In this document: piece by piece, positions 52,315 to 61,838 of the stretch
How the letters are laid out: each line of letters opens with the position of its first letter
How positions within the stretch are numbered: position 1 is the first letter of the stretch
NCBI RefSeq assembly: GCF_900108515.1
Contig: NZ_FNWW01000011.1
Location: forward strand, 36,843-100,842
Direction: 5' to 3'
DNA: 64,000 nucleotides
Origin: Halobacillus karajensis
GTDB taxonomy: Bacteria; Bacillota; Bacilli; Bacillales; Halobacillaceae
Translations under genes and position numbers: made by a program
Notes under the pieces: generated by a model
What the model saw: the letters and a program-made list of their open reading frames with translations, nothing else
Told to the model about the DNA's origin: nothing
The model's database searches: none

Positions 52315-53475
52315 TTGTCATTTGAAAATTACTATAGAGACTCCATTGCAGAAATTGACTTAACAGCCATTGCGTATAATATACAACAATTGAAAGAACA
52401 CTTGAAACAAGGGACAGAAGTTTGCGCTGTCGTCAAAGCAGACGCATATGGCCATGGAGATGTCCAAGTGGCCAGGGCAGCACTAAAAGCTGGGGCCAAA
52501 TCCCTTGCTGTCGCCCTCCTTGATGAAGCTCTTAAATTAAGAAATGCAGGGATAAAAGCTCCTATCTTAGTCATGGGGTGGACACGTCCTAAGGATGCGG
52601 TTGTTGCAGCCGAGTACAATATTGCTTTAACGGTTTTCCAAAAAGAATGGTTGATGGAGGCCGCGAATCTTTCGTTTAAAGAGACTTTGAAATTCCATTT
52701 GAAAATTGATACGGGGATGGGGCGCCTAGGTGTACGCTCTATTGATGAGATGGAAGAGATTCTTGCTGTTCTTCGTAAGGATCCAAAGTTCAAACTGGAA
52801 GCATTATTCACTCACTTTGCAACAGCTGACGAAGAGGATAGGGGTTATTTTGATAAGCAGCAGACGCGTTGGAACGAAATGTTTTCTTATTTTAAAAGGA
52901 ATTGGGCAGAAGATATCGAAGTTCATACAAGTAATAGTGCGACAAGCATGCAGGTGCCTGAACGAATGGATCACTTTGTCCGGTATGGAATCAGTATGTA
53001 TGGGCTGTATCCTTCCTCATATGTTAAAAAGAGGAAGCCGATCGATCTGAAACCAGCTTTTTCCCTTACAAGCCGACTGGTTCATATAAAAAAAATGAAC
53101 GCAGGAGAATCGATTAGCTATGGGGCTGTATATAAGACGGAAACAGAGGAATGGATCGGTACAATCCCGCTAGGTTACGCCGATGGCTGGATTCGTAAGA
53201 TGCAAGGGATGGACGTCCTTATCGACGGTAAACGCCACCCGATTGTCGGAAGAATTTGCATGGATCAATTCATGATTCGGCTTGATCAGGAATATCCTAT
53301 AGGGACAAAGGTTACCTTAATTGGTAAACAAGGGGATCAGGAAATTTCAGCCGATGACGTAGCGGAACATCTCGATACCATTAATTATGAGATTCCCTGC
53401 ATGATCAGCCAAAGGGTGCCGAGAGTTTTTCAAGAAGGTGGGAGAACGGTAGAGGTCAGGAATTCTTTGTTGTGA
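52315..53475 (+). CDS. alr: Alanine racemase
   Basis: This 386-residue PLP enzyme makes D-alanine for the cell wall. The PLP lysine is in VCAVVKADAYGHG, the second catalytic base Tyr in ESISYGAVYKTE, and GRICMDQFMIRL is the conserved active-site strand. The start is TTG 52315, about 9 nt after AGAGGAG. It stands between ydcC and the endoAI/endoA toxin-antitoxin pair, the usual Bacillus order. Confidence 0.94.
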   Translation: MSFENYYRDSIAEIDLTAIAYNIQQLKEHLKQGTEVCAVVKADAYGHGDVQVARAALKAGAKSLAVALLDEALKLRNAGIKAPILVMGWTRPKDAVVAAEYNIALTVFQKEWLMEAANLSFKETLKFHLKIDTGMGRLGVRSIDEMEEILAVLRKDPKFKLEALFTHFATADEEDRGYFDKQQTRWNEMFSYFKRNWAEDIEVHTSNSATSMQVPERMDHFVRYGISMYGLYPSSYVKKRKPIDLKPAFSLTSRLVHIKKMNAGESISYGAVYKTETEEWIGTIPLGYADGWIRKMQGMDVLIDGKRHPIVGRICMDQFMIRLDQEYPIGTKVTLIGKQGDQEISADDVAEHLDTINYEIPCMISQRVPRVFQEGGRTVEVRNSLL

Positions 53476-53635
53476 GAAGGGCTTCTCGGTTTCGGACAAT
53501 TCTCCCTATGTTAAGATAAAAGCTTTCATATTTCACGAAAAAATTCCAACACTCCTTTGCAATGGACACTCCCGTTTGATAAGATTAGAGTGGACTAATT
53601 GACTGGTTTCTTTTGAGAGAAGATGGTGGAGGTGT

Positions 53636-53917
53636 ATGGTTTTGTCCGATAGCATGCAGGAGATTGTCATCCGGATTCCGGATAACCTACTCAATGAAGT
53701 GGATGGCTTCATTCAACTCGATAACAGTGATCGGAGCGATTTCATGTGTCAAGCAACGAAAATGTATTTGCGTGAAAAGAAACAACGTCATATAAGAGAA
53801 TCCATGCGTAGAGGCTACATGGAAATGGCGAAAATCAATTTAAACATCGCTTCAGAAGCGTTTCAAGCTGAAGAGGAGGCAGAACACACCCTGGAGCAAC
53901 TAGTGAGCGGGGTGTGA
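53636..53917 (+). CDS. ndoAI: Antitoxin EndoAI (MazE-like, ribbon-helix-helix)
   Basis: This 93-residue antitoxin has an N-terminal ribbon-helix-helix ([17 protein letters not shown]) for dimer and DNA binding and a C-terminal toxin-binding tail, [19 protein letters not shown] and LEQLVSGV, very like B. subtilis EndoAI. It neutralises EndoA and represses the pair. The stop overlaps endoA's start as GTGA (53914-53917). The ATG follows GTGGAGGTG. Confidence 0.93.
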   Translation: MVLSDSMQEIVIRIPDNLLNEVDGFIQLDNSDRSDFMCQATKMYLREKKQRHIRESMRRGYMEMAKINLNIASEAFQAEEEAEHTLEQLVSGV

Positions 53918-54273
53918 AGCCAGTGATAGTCAAACGAGGTGACGTTTATTTCGCTGATTTGTCCCCGGTTGTGGGATCTGAACAAGGCGGGGTTCGTCCT
54001 GTACTCGTCCTTCAAAATGATATTGGTAATCGTTTTAGCCCTACCGTGATCGTTGCCGCGATTACAGCGCAAATACAAAAAGCCAAACTTCCAACGCATG
54101 TAGAAATCAATGCAGAAAAATACGGGTTCGAGCGAAACTCTGTGATCCTACTGGAACAAATCAGAACAATTGACAAGCAGCGTTTGACCGATAAGATCAC
54201 TCAACTCGATGAACCGATGATGCAGCAAGTGAATAAGGCTCTGCAGATCAGTCTCGGTTTAATCGACTTTTGA
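53914..54273 (+). CDS. ndoA: Endoribonuclease EndoA (MazF toxin)
   Basis: This 119-residue RNase cleaves mRNA at a short U-rich sequence (UACAU in B. subtilis). Typical segments are [47 protein letters not shown] and [11 protein letters not shown]. The start is GTG 53914. It is co-transcribed and probably translationally coupled with its antitoxin, and lies directly upstream of the rsb operon; a terminator after it separates the two. Confidence 0.95.
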   Translation: MKPVIVKRGDVYFADLSPVVGSEQGGVRPVLVLQNDIGNRFSPTVIVAAITAQIQKAKLPTHVEINAEKYGFERNSVILLEQIRTIDKQRLTDKITQLDEPMMQQVNKALQISLGLIDF

Positions 54274-54297
54274 TCAAATCTCACATCGTAAATGGAG

Positions 54298-54332
54298 TAA
54301 AGTTACCTTTTCCAGGTAACTTTATTTTTTTT
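54298..54332 (+). terminator. Terminator after ndoA
   Basis: AAAGTTACC pairs with GGTAACTTT around a T/C-rich loop, then a long T-run. Confidence 0.88.
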
Positions 54333-54342
54333 GGTTCATGTG

Positions 54343-54368
54343 GTTTATAATAGTGGTAGATAGGGTAT
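54343..54368 (+). promoter_or_regulatory. Candidate SigB promoter upstream of rsbR
   Basis: GTTTAT-N14-GGGTAT has five of six -35 bases and a perfect -10, between the ndoA terminator and rsbR. The predicted leader is about 180 nt. In B. subtilis the promoter at this place is SigA-type, so this would be an extra autoregulatory start. Confidence 0.55.
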
Positions 54369-54558
54369 TGATGATGGCGTGTTTTTTATAAAAACGATGT
54401 GGAATTTTGTGAAATTCCCTGAAGCGGGGAAACCGAAATGATCGAATTTCGCCTATTTTGGCAAAGGTTAGATCTTAGAGGGGAAACGGTGTAAATGTCG
54501 AATCGTTTCTGATAACATTATATCCAAATGTGAGGTTATAAGGTGGAGGTTTAGATAA

Positions 54559-55428
54559 ATGGATGAAAGATTAAAAAATATAGTATTGGAACACAGCGAT
54601 GATATTGTGAAAATGTGGCTGGAGGAAGTCAATGCTCACAAAAAGAATGATTATACATCCACGATTTCAGATGAGATGTTTGAAAGCACGAACCGTGAGT
54701 TTGTGAACGTTATTTTCTCAAGCATTGAAAAGCAAGGATTGTCTTCTGATCTTGATAATTTTTCTGAACGCTTGATCAACTTAGGATGGCCGTTAAGCTA
54801 TTTGACGGATGGGATGCAGATTTTTCGCCGTGTGGTGACAGACTATATTTTGAAGCAGTCTGATAAAATTGATTCCGACTACTTCTCTAAAGTATTAAGA
54901 CAAGTGGATGGATGGGTGGATCCTATCATTAACCGCTTGGTCAATGAGTATTCCGGAAGCTGGGAGCACATTGTTTCCTTGCAGAGAGTAGCCTTACAGG
55001 AATTGTCAGCCCCATTAATTCCAGTAATGGAGAACATCACAATCATGCCACTGATTGGTACCATCGATACGGAGAGAGCAAAGCTCATTATGGAGAACCT
55101 TCTCGATGGAGTAATCAAGCATAATGCGGAAGTTGTTCTGATTGATATTACCGGTGTTCCGGTTGTTGATACAATGGTTGCTCATCATATTATTCAAGCT
55201 GCAGAAGCGGTAAGACTGGTTGGCTCCCGGTGCATATTGGTCGGAATACGCCCTGAGATTGCTCAAACCATCGTGAACCTTGGGATTGATTTAGGGAAGT
55301 TCCCTACGAAAAGTTCATTGAGAAAAGGATTCCAAACTGCACTGGAGTTGACCAATAGACGCATTGAAGATGTTCAGAATAATGATGAAGATATTGAACA
55401 ACTGATTGATTCGCTAGATAGGGAGTGA
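54559..55428 (+). CDS. rsbRA: Stressosome protein RsbRA
   Basis: This 289-residue stressosome subunit has an N-terminal non-heme-globin-like sensor (1-140), a linker helix and a C-terminal STAS domain (about 155-275). The two RsbT target residues are exactly where B. subtilis has them: Thr171 (GTIDTERA) and Thr205 ([10 protein letters not shown]). RsbR and RsbS form the large scaffold that holds RsbT until stress. The ATG follows GGTGGAGG. It is the first of eight genes in the operon. Confidence 0.94.
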   Translation: MDERLKNIVLEHSDDIVKMWLEEVNAHKKNDYTSTISDEMFESTNREFVNVIFSSIEKQGLSSDLDNFSERLINLGWPLSYLTDGMQIFRRVVTDYILKQSDKIDSDYFSKVLRQVDGWVDPIINRLVNEYSGSWEHIVSLQRVALQELSAPLIPVMENITIMPLIGTIDTERAKLIMENLLDGVIKHNAEVVLIDITGVPVVDTMVAHHIIQAAEAVRLVGSRCILVGIRPEIAQTIVNLGIDLGKFPTKSSLRKGFQTALELTNRRIEDVQNNDEDIEQLIDSLDRE

Positions 55429-55432
55429 AAAC

Positions 55433-55789
55433 ATGAGGATACCTATTTTAAAGCTTCATAACTATTTGCTCATTTCCATCCAGATCGACTTGGATGACCA
55501 GACGGCCATCCAGTTTCAGGAAGATCTCTTAAGTAAGATTCATGAAAGCGGGGCGACAGGTGTCGTCATTGATTTGACATCCGTTGATATTATTGATTCC
55601 TTTATCGCCAAAGTGCTGGGGGACGTTGTGACCATGTCAGATTTGATGGGGGCCAAGGTCGTTTTAACGGGTATTCAACCGGCTGTGGCAATGACTTTAA
55701 TTGACTTAGGCATTCACCTGCAAGATGTCCCGACAGCGCTAGATTTAGAACAAGGGTTGATTAAACTTCGTCAGGAATTGGAGGAGTGA
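55433..55789 (+). CDS. rsbS: Stressosome scaffold protein RsbS
   Basis: This 118-residue single STAS domain is the negative part of the stressosome, holding RsbT. The phosphorylated Ser56 lies in [12 protein letters not shown], equivalent to B. subtilis Ser59. [20 protein letters not shown] at the start is typical. It begins 4 bp after rsbRA and overlaps the rsbT region. Confidence 0.94.
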   Translation: MRIPILKLHNYLLISIQIDLDDQTAIQFQEDLLSKIHESGATGVVIDLTSVDIIDSFIAKVLGDVVTMSDLMGAKVVLTGIQPAVAMTLIDLGIHLQDVPTALDLEQGLIKLRQELEE

Positions 55790-55791
55790 GT

Positions 55792-56193
55792 ATGGACTTC
55801 CAATCCTGTGTCAATATCAAAAAGGAATGGGATATTGTCGGGGCGCGGCAACTGGGGCGGGATATATCCAGAAAGATCGGTTTTGGGACGGTCGATCAAG
55901 CAAGGATTGCCACTACCATTTCTGAATTAGCTCGAAACATTTATTTATATGCGGGTACAGGTAAGGTGTGCTTTGAAGCGCTCGAAGATATGAACAAAAA
56001 GGGAATAAGAATTGTAGCAACAGATGACGGACCCGGAATTCAGGATATTAGCCAAGTCATGGAAGATGGATTTACGACATCCGGAGGGCTTGGAGCAGGG
56101 CTGCCGGGTGTGAAGCGGTTAATGGACAGCTTTGATATCGTATCGACAGAAGAGGAAGGTACAGAAATCAGCGTTGTCAAATGGCTCCGTTAA
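55792..56193 (+). CDS. rsbT: Serine/threonine kinase RsbT
   Basis: This 133-residue GHKL-fold kinase phosphorylates RsbR and RsbS, then leaves to activate RsbU. Key sites are ISELARNIYLYA (N box), ATDDGPGIQDI (G1 box), and GLGAGLPGVKRLMD (G2 box). I use ATG 55792, 6 nt after GGAGGAG; the GTG overlapping the rsbS stop is too close to that site. Next gene rsbU follows after 14 bp. Confidence 0.94.
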   Translation: MDFQSCVNIKKEWDIVGARQLGRDISRKIGFGTVDQARIATTISELARNIYLYAGTGKVCFEALEDMNKKGIRIVATDDGPGIQDISQVMEDGFTTSGGLGAGLPGVKRLMDSFDIVSTEEEGTEISVVKWLR

Positions 56194-56207
56194 AGGAGGT
56201 ATAAGCG

Positions 56208-57218
56208 ATGAGTACATTGAAGCTAGACTTAGAAAACTATAAAGAACTACTACAAGAGTATATAAAAACGAAAGATGAACAAGCTCTTTATCAAGCGGAA
56301 CAATTCAGTAAACATTCGATGCAGCAGAATATATCGCCTGAAGAGATCATCAACGTTCACATTCAATCACTACAAGAAATATACCCGGATATGCCGGAGT
56401 ATATTCAGTCATCGATGAACTTTCTTTTGGAAACCATGATTTCCTACGGTTTAGCCTACCAGGAGTTTCAGACTTTGAGAGAAAAGCAGTTAGAGCTGAA
56501 ATCCGAGATTTCTGTAGCAGCAAACATGCAAAAAACATTATTGTCTACTGTTAAGCCGGATCTTTCTGATATAGATGTCGGGGCTTTAAGTGTACCTGCC
56601 AAACAGATGAACGGAGATTATCACCATTTTGTTGAGGACGGAAAAGGCAACCTCGGTATCGCGGTGGCAGATGTCATTGGTAAAGGCGTTCCGGCAGCCC
56701 TGTGTATGTCTATGATTAAATATTCCATGGACAGCTTTTCAGGGATTAGAACTGACCCAAGTGTCATTTTGGGCAATTTGAACCGTGTGGTTGAGCGGAA
56801 CGTTGACGCAAGTATGTTCATTACGATGTTCTATGGTTTATACAACTCGAATGATCATACGTTCACTTATTCATCGGCCGGACATGAACCCGGTTTTTAT
56901 TATTATAAGGATCGTGATGAATTCGAAGAAATCGATGTACCAGGACTTGTCCTTGGGGTATCTCCTGAAGTCTCTTATAAGCAATATGAAAAAAGAGTAG
57001 AAAAAGGGGACATGATTATTCTTCTGACCGATGGGGTGACGGAGTGTCGACAAGGCGACCGTTTTATCGATCAGGAAGAAATCTTACACGTGATTAAGCA
57101 GTATTCCCATTTACCCGCGCAAGGAATCGTCGATCAAGTGTATAAGCACTTTGAACGTTTGCAGGATTTCCAACTGAGAGATGATTTTACACTTATTATT
57201 TTGAGGAGAAATGTTTAA
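56208..57218 (+). CDS. rsbU: PP2C phosphatase RsbU
   Basis: This 336-residue phosphatase has an N-terminal RsbT-binding helical domain (1-85), a linker coiled coil, and a PP2C/SpoIIE domain with SVPAKQMNGDYHHF, VADVIGKGVPAALCMSM and ILLTDGVTECRQGD (metal-binding Asp residues). When bound by RsbT it dephosphorylates RsbV. It completes the environmental-stress branch; no RsbP is seen here. The stop lies inside a SigB promoter for rsbV. Confidence 0.94.
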   Translation: MSTLKLDLENYKELLQEYIKTKDEQALYQAEQFSKHSMQQNISPEEIINVHIQSLQEIYPDMPEYIQSSMNFLLETMISYGLAYQEFQTLREKQLELKSEISVAANMQKTLLSTVKPDLSDIDVGALSVPAKQMNGDYHHFVEDGKGNLGIAVADVIGKGVPAALCMSMIKYSMDSFSGIRTDPSVILGNLNRVVERNVDASMFITMFYGLYNSNDHTFTYSSAGHEPGFYYYKDRDEFEEIDVPGLVLGVSPEVSYKQYEKRVEKGDMIILLTDGVTECRQGDRFIDQEEILHVIKQYSHLPAQGIVDQVYKHFERLQDFQLRDDFTLIILRRNV

Positions 57219-57238
57219 GGGTTATTTGCGAAGGGTAA
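57213..57238 (+). promoter_or_regulatory. Internal SigB promoter before rsbV
   Basis: GTTTAA-N14-GGGTAA matches the SigB consensus with a perfect -35 and five of six -10 bases. Its -35 box contains the rsbU stop codon. It lies at the same place as the known SigB autoregulatory promoter of B. subtilis, so it would amplify rsbVW-sigB-rsbX. Confidence 0.8.
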
Positions 57239-57280
57239 TAACCGTGTAGCTCACTTTTTTGAATCATTGGGAGGGGAATT

Positions 57281-57610
57281 ATGAATTTATCTATAGATGT
57301 AACCAATAATGAAGGTGTTTCGAATGTTGTGCTGACAGGGGAAGTCGATGCGTTTACAGCACCAAAATTAAAAGATACATTACTTCCGCTAACAAAAGAA
57401 CAAGGTCATGTTGTGGAAGTGGATTTTCAAGATGTCAATTACATGGACTCCACTGGACTAGGGGTATTTATCAGTGCTTTGAAATCGACGAAGGAGCATG
57501 GTGCGACGATGCGTCTCGTCCATATGCAGGACCGTGTTTACCGCCTATTTAAGATTACAGGTTTAACGGAAATCATGAACATCGAGTCTACAGTGCAAGG
57601 TGGAATGTAA
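57281..57610 (+). CDS. rsbV: Anti-anti-sigma factor RsbV
   Basis: This 109-residue STAS protein binds RsbW when unphosphorylated and so frees SigB. The phosphorylated Ser57 is in VNYMDSTGLGVFI, the classic motif. The ATG follows TGGGAGGGG. It is preceded by the SigB promoter and followed 2 bp later by rsbW. Confidence 0.95.
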   Translation: MNLSIDVTNNEGVSNVVLTGEVDAFTAPKLKDTLLPLTKEQGHVVEVDFQDVNYMDSTGLGVFISALKSTKEHGATMRLVHMQDRVYRLFKITGLTEIMNIESTVQGGM

Positions 57611-57612
57611 AG

Positions 57613-58089
57613 ATGGAACCATTTGATTTTGTTGAAGTGAAGGTGCCGGCTAAAGCAGATTACATTGGTGTCGTCCGGCTGAGCACTTCAGGCATAGCAA
57701 ACCGTATGGGGTTCACTTATGAAGATATTGAGGATTTGAAAGTAGCGATCTCAGAAGCGATTACAAATGCTGTAAAGCACGCGTATCAAGAAACAGGTGA
57801 AGGTGAAATCACGATCGGCTTTGGAATTTATCAAGATAGGCTGGAGGTGATGGTCGCTGACCATGGCGGAAGCTTCAACCTAGGGGAAGTAAAAGAGGAT
57901 ATCGGGCCTTATAAACAAGATGACGATATTGAAGAACTTCGCGAAGGTGGTTTTGGCCTGTTTCTCATTGATGCTCTAATGGATAAAGTTGAGATTAATA
58001 GTAAATATGGAGTCATTGTCCTTATGACAAAATATCTCCATGAAACTGGGGTGGGTCAAGATGGCGACCAAATCACAACACCACAATGA
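57613..58089 (+). CDS. rsbW: Anti-sigma factor and kinase RsbW
   Basis: This 158-residue GHKL kinase binds and blocks SigB and inactivates RsbV by phosphorylation. Motifs are AISEAITNAVKHAY (N box), VADHGGSF (G1) and GGFGLFLIDALMD (G2). Its last 29 bp overlap sigB, a typical coupling for matched amounts. Confidence 0.95.
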   Translation: MEPFDFVEVKVPAKADYIGVVRLSTSGIANRMGFTYEDIEDLKVAISEAITNAVKHAYQETGEGEITIGFGIYQDRLEVMVADHGGSFNLGEVKEDIGPYKQDDDIEELREGGFGLFLIDALMDKVEINSKYGVIVLMTKYLHETGVGQDGDQITTPQ

Positions 58090-58840
58090 GGAAGTTTACG
58101 AATGGATCGCCTACCTACAAGAAAACCCAAGAGATGAAGCAGTGCAGGAGAAGGTTGTTCTTGTTTATAAGGATCTTGTAGAATCCATTGCTCGTAAATA
58201 CTCAAAAAACAGTACCATTCATGAAGATTTAGTCCAAGTCGGAATGCTGGGACTATTGGCAGCGATTCGTAGATATGATCCTGACTTCGGAAAGTCTTTT
58301 GAATCGTTTGCCATTCCAACCATTATCGGGGAGATCAAGCGCTTCATACGTGATAAAACATGGAGCGTGCATGTTCCCCGCAGAATTAAGGAACTTGGAC
58401 CGAAAATTAAAAAAGTGTCCGAAGAACTTACGAATTCGTTACAACGCTCTCCATCTGTAAAAGAAATTGCAAATGAACTGGAAGTGTCCGAAGAAGATGT
58501 CCTGGAAACAATGGAAATGGGCAAAAGCTATAAGGCGCTTTCTGTAGACCGTAAAATTGAGGCAGACTCTGATGGCAGTACTGTGACGATTCTTGACTTA
58601 ATTGGTAACCAGGAAGATGGGTATTCGGATATTGATCAGAAGATGCTGTTAGAAAAGATTCTCCCTATTTTAAGTGAGCGGGAACAGGAAATCTTACAAT
58701 GCACTTATTTTGAAAACATGAGCCAAAAAGATACCGGTGAACGGCTCGGCATTTCCCAAATGCATGTATCCCGCTTGCAAAGAAGAGCACTGCGGAAGTT
58801 AAGAGAAGCCTTACAGTCTGAATCTGTTGAGGTATTCTAG
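58061..58840 (+). CDS. sigB: General stress sigma factor SigB
   Basis: This 259-residue SigB/SigF-type sigma factor has region 2 (HEDLVQVGMLGLLAAIRRYD, FESFAIPTIIGEIKRFIRD), region 3 (RSPSVKEIANELEVSEEDV) and region 4 (LSEREQEILQCTYFENMSQ, SQMHVSRLQRRALRKLR). It directs transcription of the general stress regulon. I use ATG 58061, 7 nt after GGGGTGGG; the frame to 58040 adds no site. It overlaps rsbW and, by one base, rsbX. Confidence 0.95.
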   Translation: MATKSQHHNEEVYEWIAYLQENPRDEAVQEKVVLVYKDLVESIARKYSKNSTIHEDLVQVGMLGLLAAIRRYDPDFGKSFESFAIPTIIGEIKRFIRDKTWSVHVPRRIKELGPKIKKVSEELTNSLQRSPSVKEIANELEVSEEDVLETMEMGKSYKALSVDRKIEADSDGSTVTILDLIGNQEDGYSDIDQKMLLEKILPILSEREQEILQCTYFENMSQKDTGERLGISQMHVSRLQRRALRKLREALQSESVEVF

Positions 58841-59436
58841 TGGAAAAGGAGAATAAACGGGTGAATCTATCTGTTTTCCAAAAAGCCAAAAAAGGGAATT
58901 ATTATTGCGGTGACAGCTATTTCTATAAGGAGACGGATAATGCGTTTCTCTGTGCCCTTGCCGATGGACTTGGGAGTGGTGAAATGGCACGTGAGTCATC
59001 GAAGGCTGTGATGGAGGTCATAGAAGAGAATCCGGAATTGACTGTAGAACCACTCGTCAAAAAATGCAATGAGGTATTAGTAGGAAAGCGTGGAGTTGTT
59101 CTTGGAATACTTAGAATAGACTTTAATGCGCTCACGTATTCTTATTCTTCCATTGGAAACATTGGTGTAATCACCGTGGATCCAGACGGGGTGCGGAATC
59201 GGAATATCCCCTTAGCGGGCTACTTGTCAGGTTATCCACGTTCTCTCAGAATTACTCACGGGAAAGTACAGAAAGGGATGGTATTTTTAATGTTTTCGGA
59301 CGGAGTAAATGATCGTCGTCTGTCTTCGAAGTTTACCCGATCCAAAGGCGTTGAACAAATCACTGAACATTATAAGGACCTTTATGGTCAGTCTCGTGAT
59401 GATGATACGACACTCATCGCTATAGAGTATGAGTAA
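58840..59436 (+). CDS. rsbX: PP2C phosphatase RsbX
   Basis: This 198-residue PP2C domain dephosphorylates RsbR and RsbS and so resets the stressosome. Motifs are CGDSYFYKETDN, ALADGLGSGEMARESS, and LMFSDGVNDRR with DDDTTLIAIE at the end. The start is GTG 58840, overlapping the sigB stop by one base. A strong terminator follows, ending the operon. Confidence 0.94.
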   Translation: MEKENKRVNLSVFQKAKKGNYYCGDSYFYKETDNAFLCALADGLGSGEMARESSKAVMEVIEENPELTVEPLVKKCNEVLVGKRGVVLGILRIDFNALTYSYSSIGNIGVITVDPDGVRNRNIPLAGYLSGYPRSLRITHGKVQKGMVFLMFSDGVNDRRLSSKFTRSKGVEQITEHYKDLYGQSRDDDTTLIAIEYE

Positions 59437-59480
59437 ACCCCCTCACTCCTTTAACAAGGGAAAAGTGAGGGGGTTTAAAT
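59435..59480 (+). terminator. Terminator of the sigB operon
   Basis: AAACCCCCTCAC pairs with GTGAGGGGGTTT, a 12-bp stem. Confidence 0.88.
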
Positions 59481-59624
59481 TTTGGCGTTGGGGACGTATA
59501 GAGTGGGCATTGGAAGCCGGTACGTTTTCCTTTGTTGCGATGCCCGATATAACTAAAAGCCATCAGGTAATGCCAACTATTATTTGATACAATGGAAGAG
59601 ACGTCATTGAAGGAGGTCATTTTT

Positions 59625-61793
59625 TTGAGTGAAATGAAACAAAATCCCGAGTTACTTACCCTCGTGTCTAAGCAAACGAAATTGAAAGATAAAACCGTTG
59701 AACAAGTGATTGAGTTGCTCAACGAAGGCAATACCGTTCCCTTTATCGCCCGTTATCGGAAAGAATTGACCGGCGGTTTAGATGAGGTGCAAATTAAGGA
59801 AATCGAAGATCAGTGGAACTATGTAACCAATTTATTGCAACGGAAAGAAGAAGTGATCCGTCTCATTGATGAACAAGGGAAGCTGACAGACGATTTACGT
59901 AACCAAATCGAGTCTGCTGAAAAGCTGCAGAAGATTGAAGATCTATACCGCCCCTACAAACAGAAACGCCGTACAAGAGCAACCATAGCAAAGGAAAAAG
60001 GCTTAGAGCCGCTCGCTCTTAAAGTGTGGGAACAAGATCAGCTGGATTTTGATACAGAAGCTGAAAGCTATTTCTCCGATGAACAAGAATTGACATCTAT
60101 CGAGGATGTTAAGGCTGGTGTGAATGATATTATCGCCGAATGGATCTCTGATGACCCTACATATCGAGAGAAAATCCGAAAGCAAACCTTTGACAAAGGG
60201 GTTATCTCCTCATCTGAAAAGAAAGCAGAGAAAGATGAGAAAGGCGTTTTCGAAATGTACTACGATTATCAGGAGCCTGTACGTACTATTGCTTCCCATC
60301 GAGTGCTTGCCCTTAATCGTGGAGAAAAAGAAGAAGTGATCAAAGTTTCTGTCCAGCCCCCTGAAGAAGCTATTCTCCAGTACTTGGACAGAAACGCTAT
60401 CCAGAAGACAACGATAGGAAAAGTTCGTTCCATTCTAGAAGAGGCAATCCAGGACAGTTATAAGCGTCTTATTCAACCTTCTGTAGAAAGGGAGATACGC
60501 GGCTCGTTATCTGAACAAGCGGAGGAACAGGCCATCGAAGTCTTCTCCAGTAATCTTCGTAACCTTCTACTTCAACCGCCGTTAAAGGGGAAAGTGGTCC
60601 TTGGGATCGACCCGGCTTATCGGACGGGCTGCAAGCTAGCCGTGGTGGATGAAACAGGAAAGGTACTGGACATTGGCGTTATTTACCCGACAGCCCCTAG
60701 GAATGATACAGCTGGTGCCGAGGAAAAAATCCTTCGTTTTATGGACAAGTATGAGATTGAACTGATGGCGATTGGAAATGGCACAGCTTCCAGAGAAACG
60801 GAACAATTTATTGCAGATATGATTCAAAAACACAAGGTGGAAGCTTCTTATATGATTGTAAATGAGGCAGGAGCCAGTGTGTATTCAGCTTCCAAACTTG
60901 CTCGTGAAGAATTTCCGGATTTACAGGTAGAAGAAAGAAGTGCTGTATCAATCGCACGTCGAGTACAGGATCCATTGGCGGAGTTAGTTAAGATTGATCC
61001 AAAGTCAATCGGTGTCGGTCAGTACCAGCATGATGTCACACAGAAGAAATTGAATGAATCGCTGACGTTTATCGTAGAAACAGCAGTAAACCAGGTTGGG
61101 GTTAACGTAAATACAGCTTCCTCTTCCCTTCTTCAATACGTGTCAGGACTTAGTAAAACCGTAGCGAACAATATCGTGAAAAAACGGGAAGAGTTAGGAA
61201 AATTTACTAAGCGTTCAGAATTGAAGGATATCCCTCGTCTAGGAGCAAAAACATTTGAGCAAAGTATCGGCTTTTTGAGAATCCTGGATGGACAAGAACC
61301 GCTTGATCGTACGCCTATTCATCCAGAGAGTTATAAATCCACCCGGGAGCTTTTGAAAATGCTCGGTTATACCAGTGAAGATATCGGAAGGGAACAATTA
61401 GCTGAAGACATCAATAAAATGAAGACAACGTCGGTTGCCGAACAGCTTGGAGTTGGAGAGCTGACCTTACAAGATATTGTAAAATCCCTAGCGCAGCCAG
61501 GAAGAGATCCAAGGGATGATCTTCCTAAGCCATTGCTTAAGACGAATGTTCTTTCAATGGAAGATTTAGAACAGGGGATGGAGCTCGAAGGAACGGTCCG
61601 AAATGTTGTCGACTTTGGGGCATTTGTAGATATAGGTGTGAAGCAGGATGGGCTCGTCCATATCTCTAAGCTTGCTGATAAATTTGTAAAACATCCGATG
61701 GACGTGGTCTCCGTTGGTGATGTCGTAACCGTTTGGGTAGATCAAGTAGATGTACAGAAACAGCGCATAGCCTTGACTATGGTCCATAAATAA
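59625..61793 (+). CDS. tex: Transcription/RNA-binding protein Tex
   Basis: This 722-residue protein is Tex (B. subtilis YdcI). It has an N-terminal helical domain (1-200, with EGNTVPFIARYRKELTGGLD), a YqgF RNase H-like domain (about 325-450, with VLGIDPAYRTGCKLAV), HhH/helical segments (FTKRSELKDIPRLGAKTFEQ) and a C-terminal S1 RNA-binding domain (640-720, VRNVVDFGAFVDIGVKQDGLVH). Its role is in transcript handling. The start TTG 59625 lies 8 nt after GGAGG. Confidence 0.94.
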   Translation: MSEMKQNPELLTLVSKQTKLKDKTVEQVIELLNEGNTVPFIARYRKELTGGLDEVQIKEIEDQWNYVTNLLQRKEEVIRLIDEQGKLTDDLRNQIESAEKLQKIEDLYRPYKQKRRTRATIAKEKGLEPLALKVWEQDQLDFDTEAESYFSDEQELTSIEDVKAGVNDIIAEWISDDPTYREKIRKQTFDKGVISSSEKKAEKDEKGVFEMYYDYQEPVRTIASHRVLALNRGEKEEVIKVSVQPPEEAILQYLDRNAIQKTTIGKVRSILEEAIQDSYKRLIQPSVEREIRGSLSEQAEEQAIEVFSSNLRNLLLQPPLKGKVVLGIDPAYRTGCKLAVVDETGKVLDIGVIYPTAPRNDTAGAEEKILRFMDKYEIELMAIGNGTASRETEQFIADMIQKHKVEASYMIVNEAGASVYSASKLAREEFPDLQVEERSAVSIARRVQDPLAELVKIDPKSIGVGQYQHDVTQKKLNESLTFIVETAVNQVGVNVNTASSSLLQYVSGLSKTVANNIVKKREELGKFTKRSELKDIPRLGAKTFEQSIGFLRILDGQEPLDRTPIHPESYKSTRELLKMLGYTSEDIGREQLAEDINKMKTTSVAEQLGVGELTLQDIVKSLAQPGRDPRDDLPKPLLKTNVLSMEDLEQGMELEGTVRNVVDFGAFVDIGVKQDGLVHISKLADKFVKHPMDVVSVGDVVTVWVDQVDVQKQRIALTMVHK

Positions 61794-61798
61794 TAAAA

Positions 61799-61838
61799 CA
61801 GAGCTGCCTGGGAGGCATACTTCCAGGTAGTTTTATTT
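61799..61838 (+). terminator. Terminator after tex
   Basis: GCTGCCTGG pairs with CCAGGTAGT (imperfect) and is followed by a T-run. It overlaps the last codons of the convergent cmpA. Confidence 0.65.
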
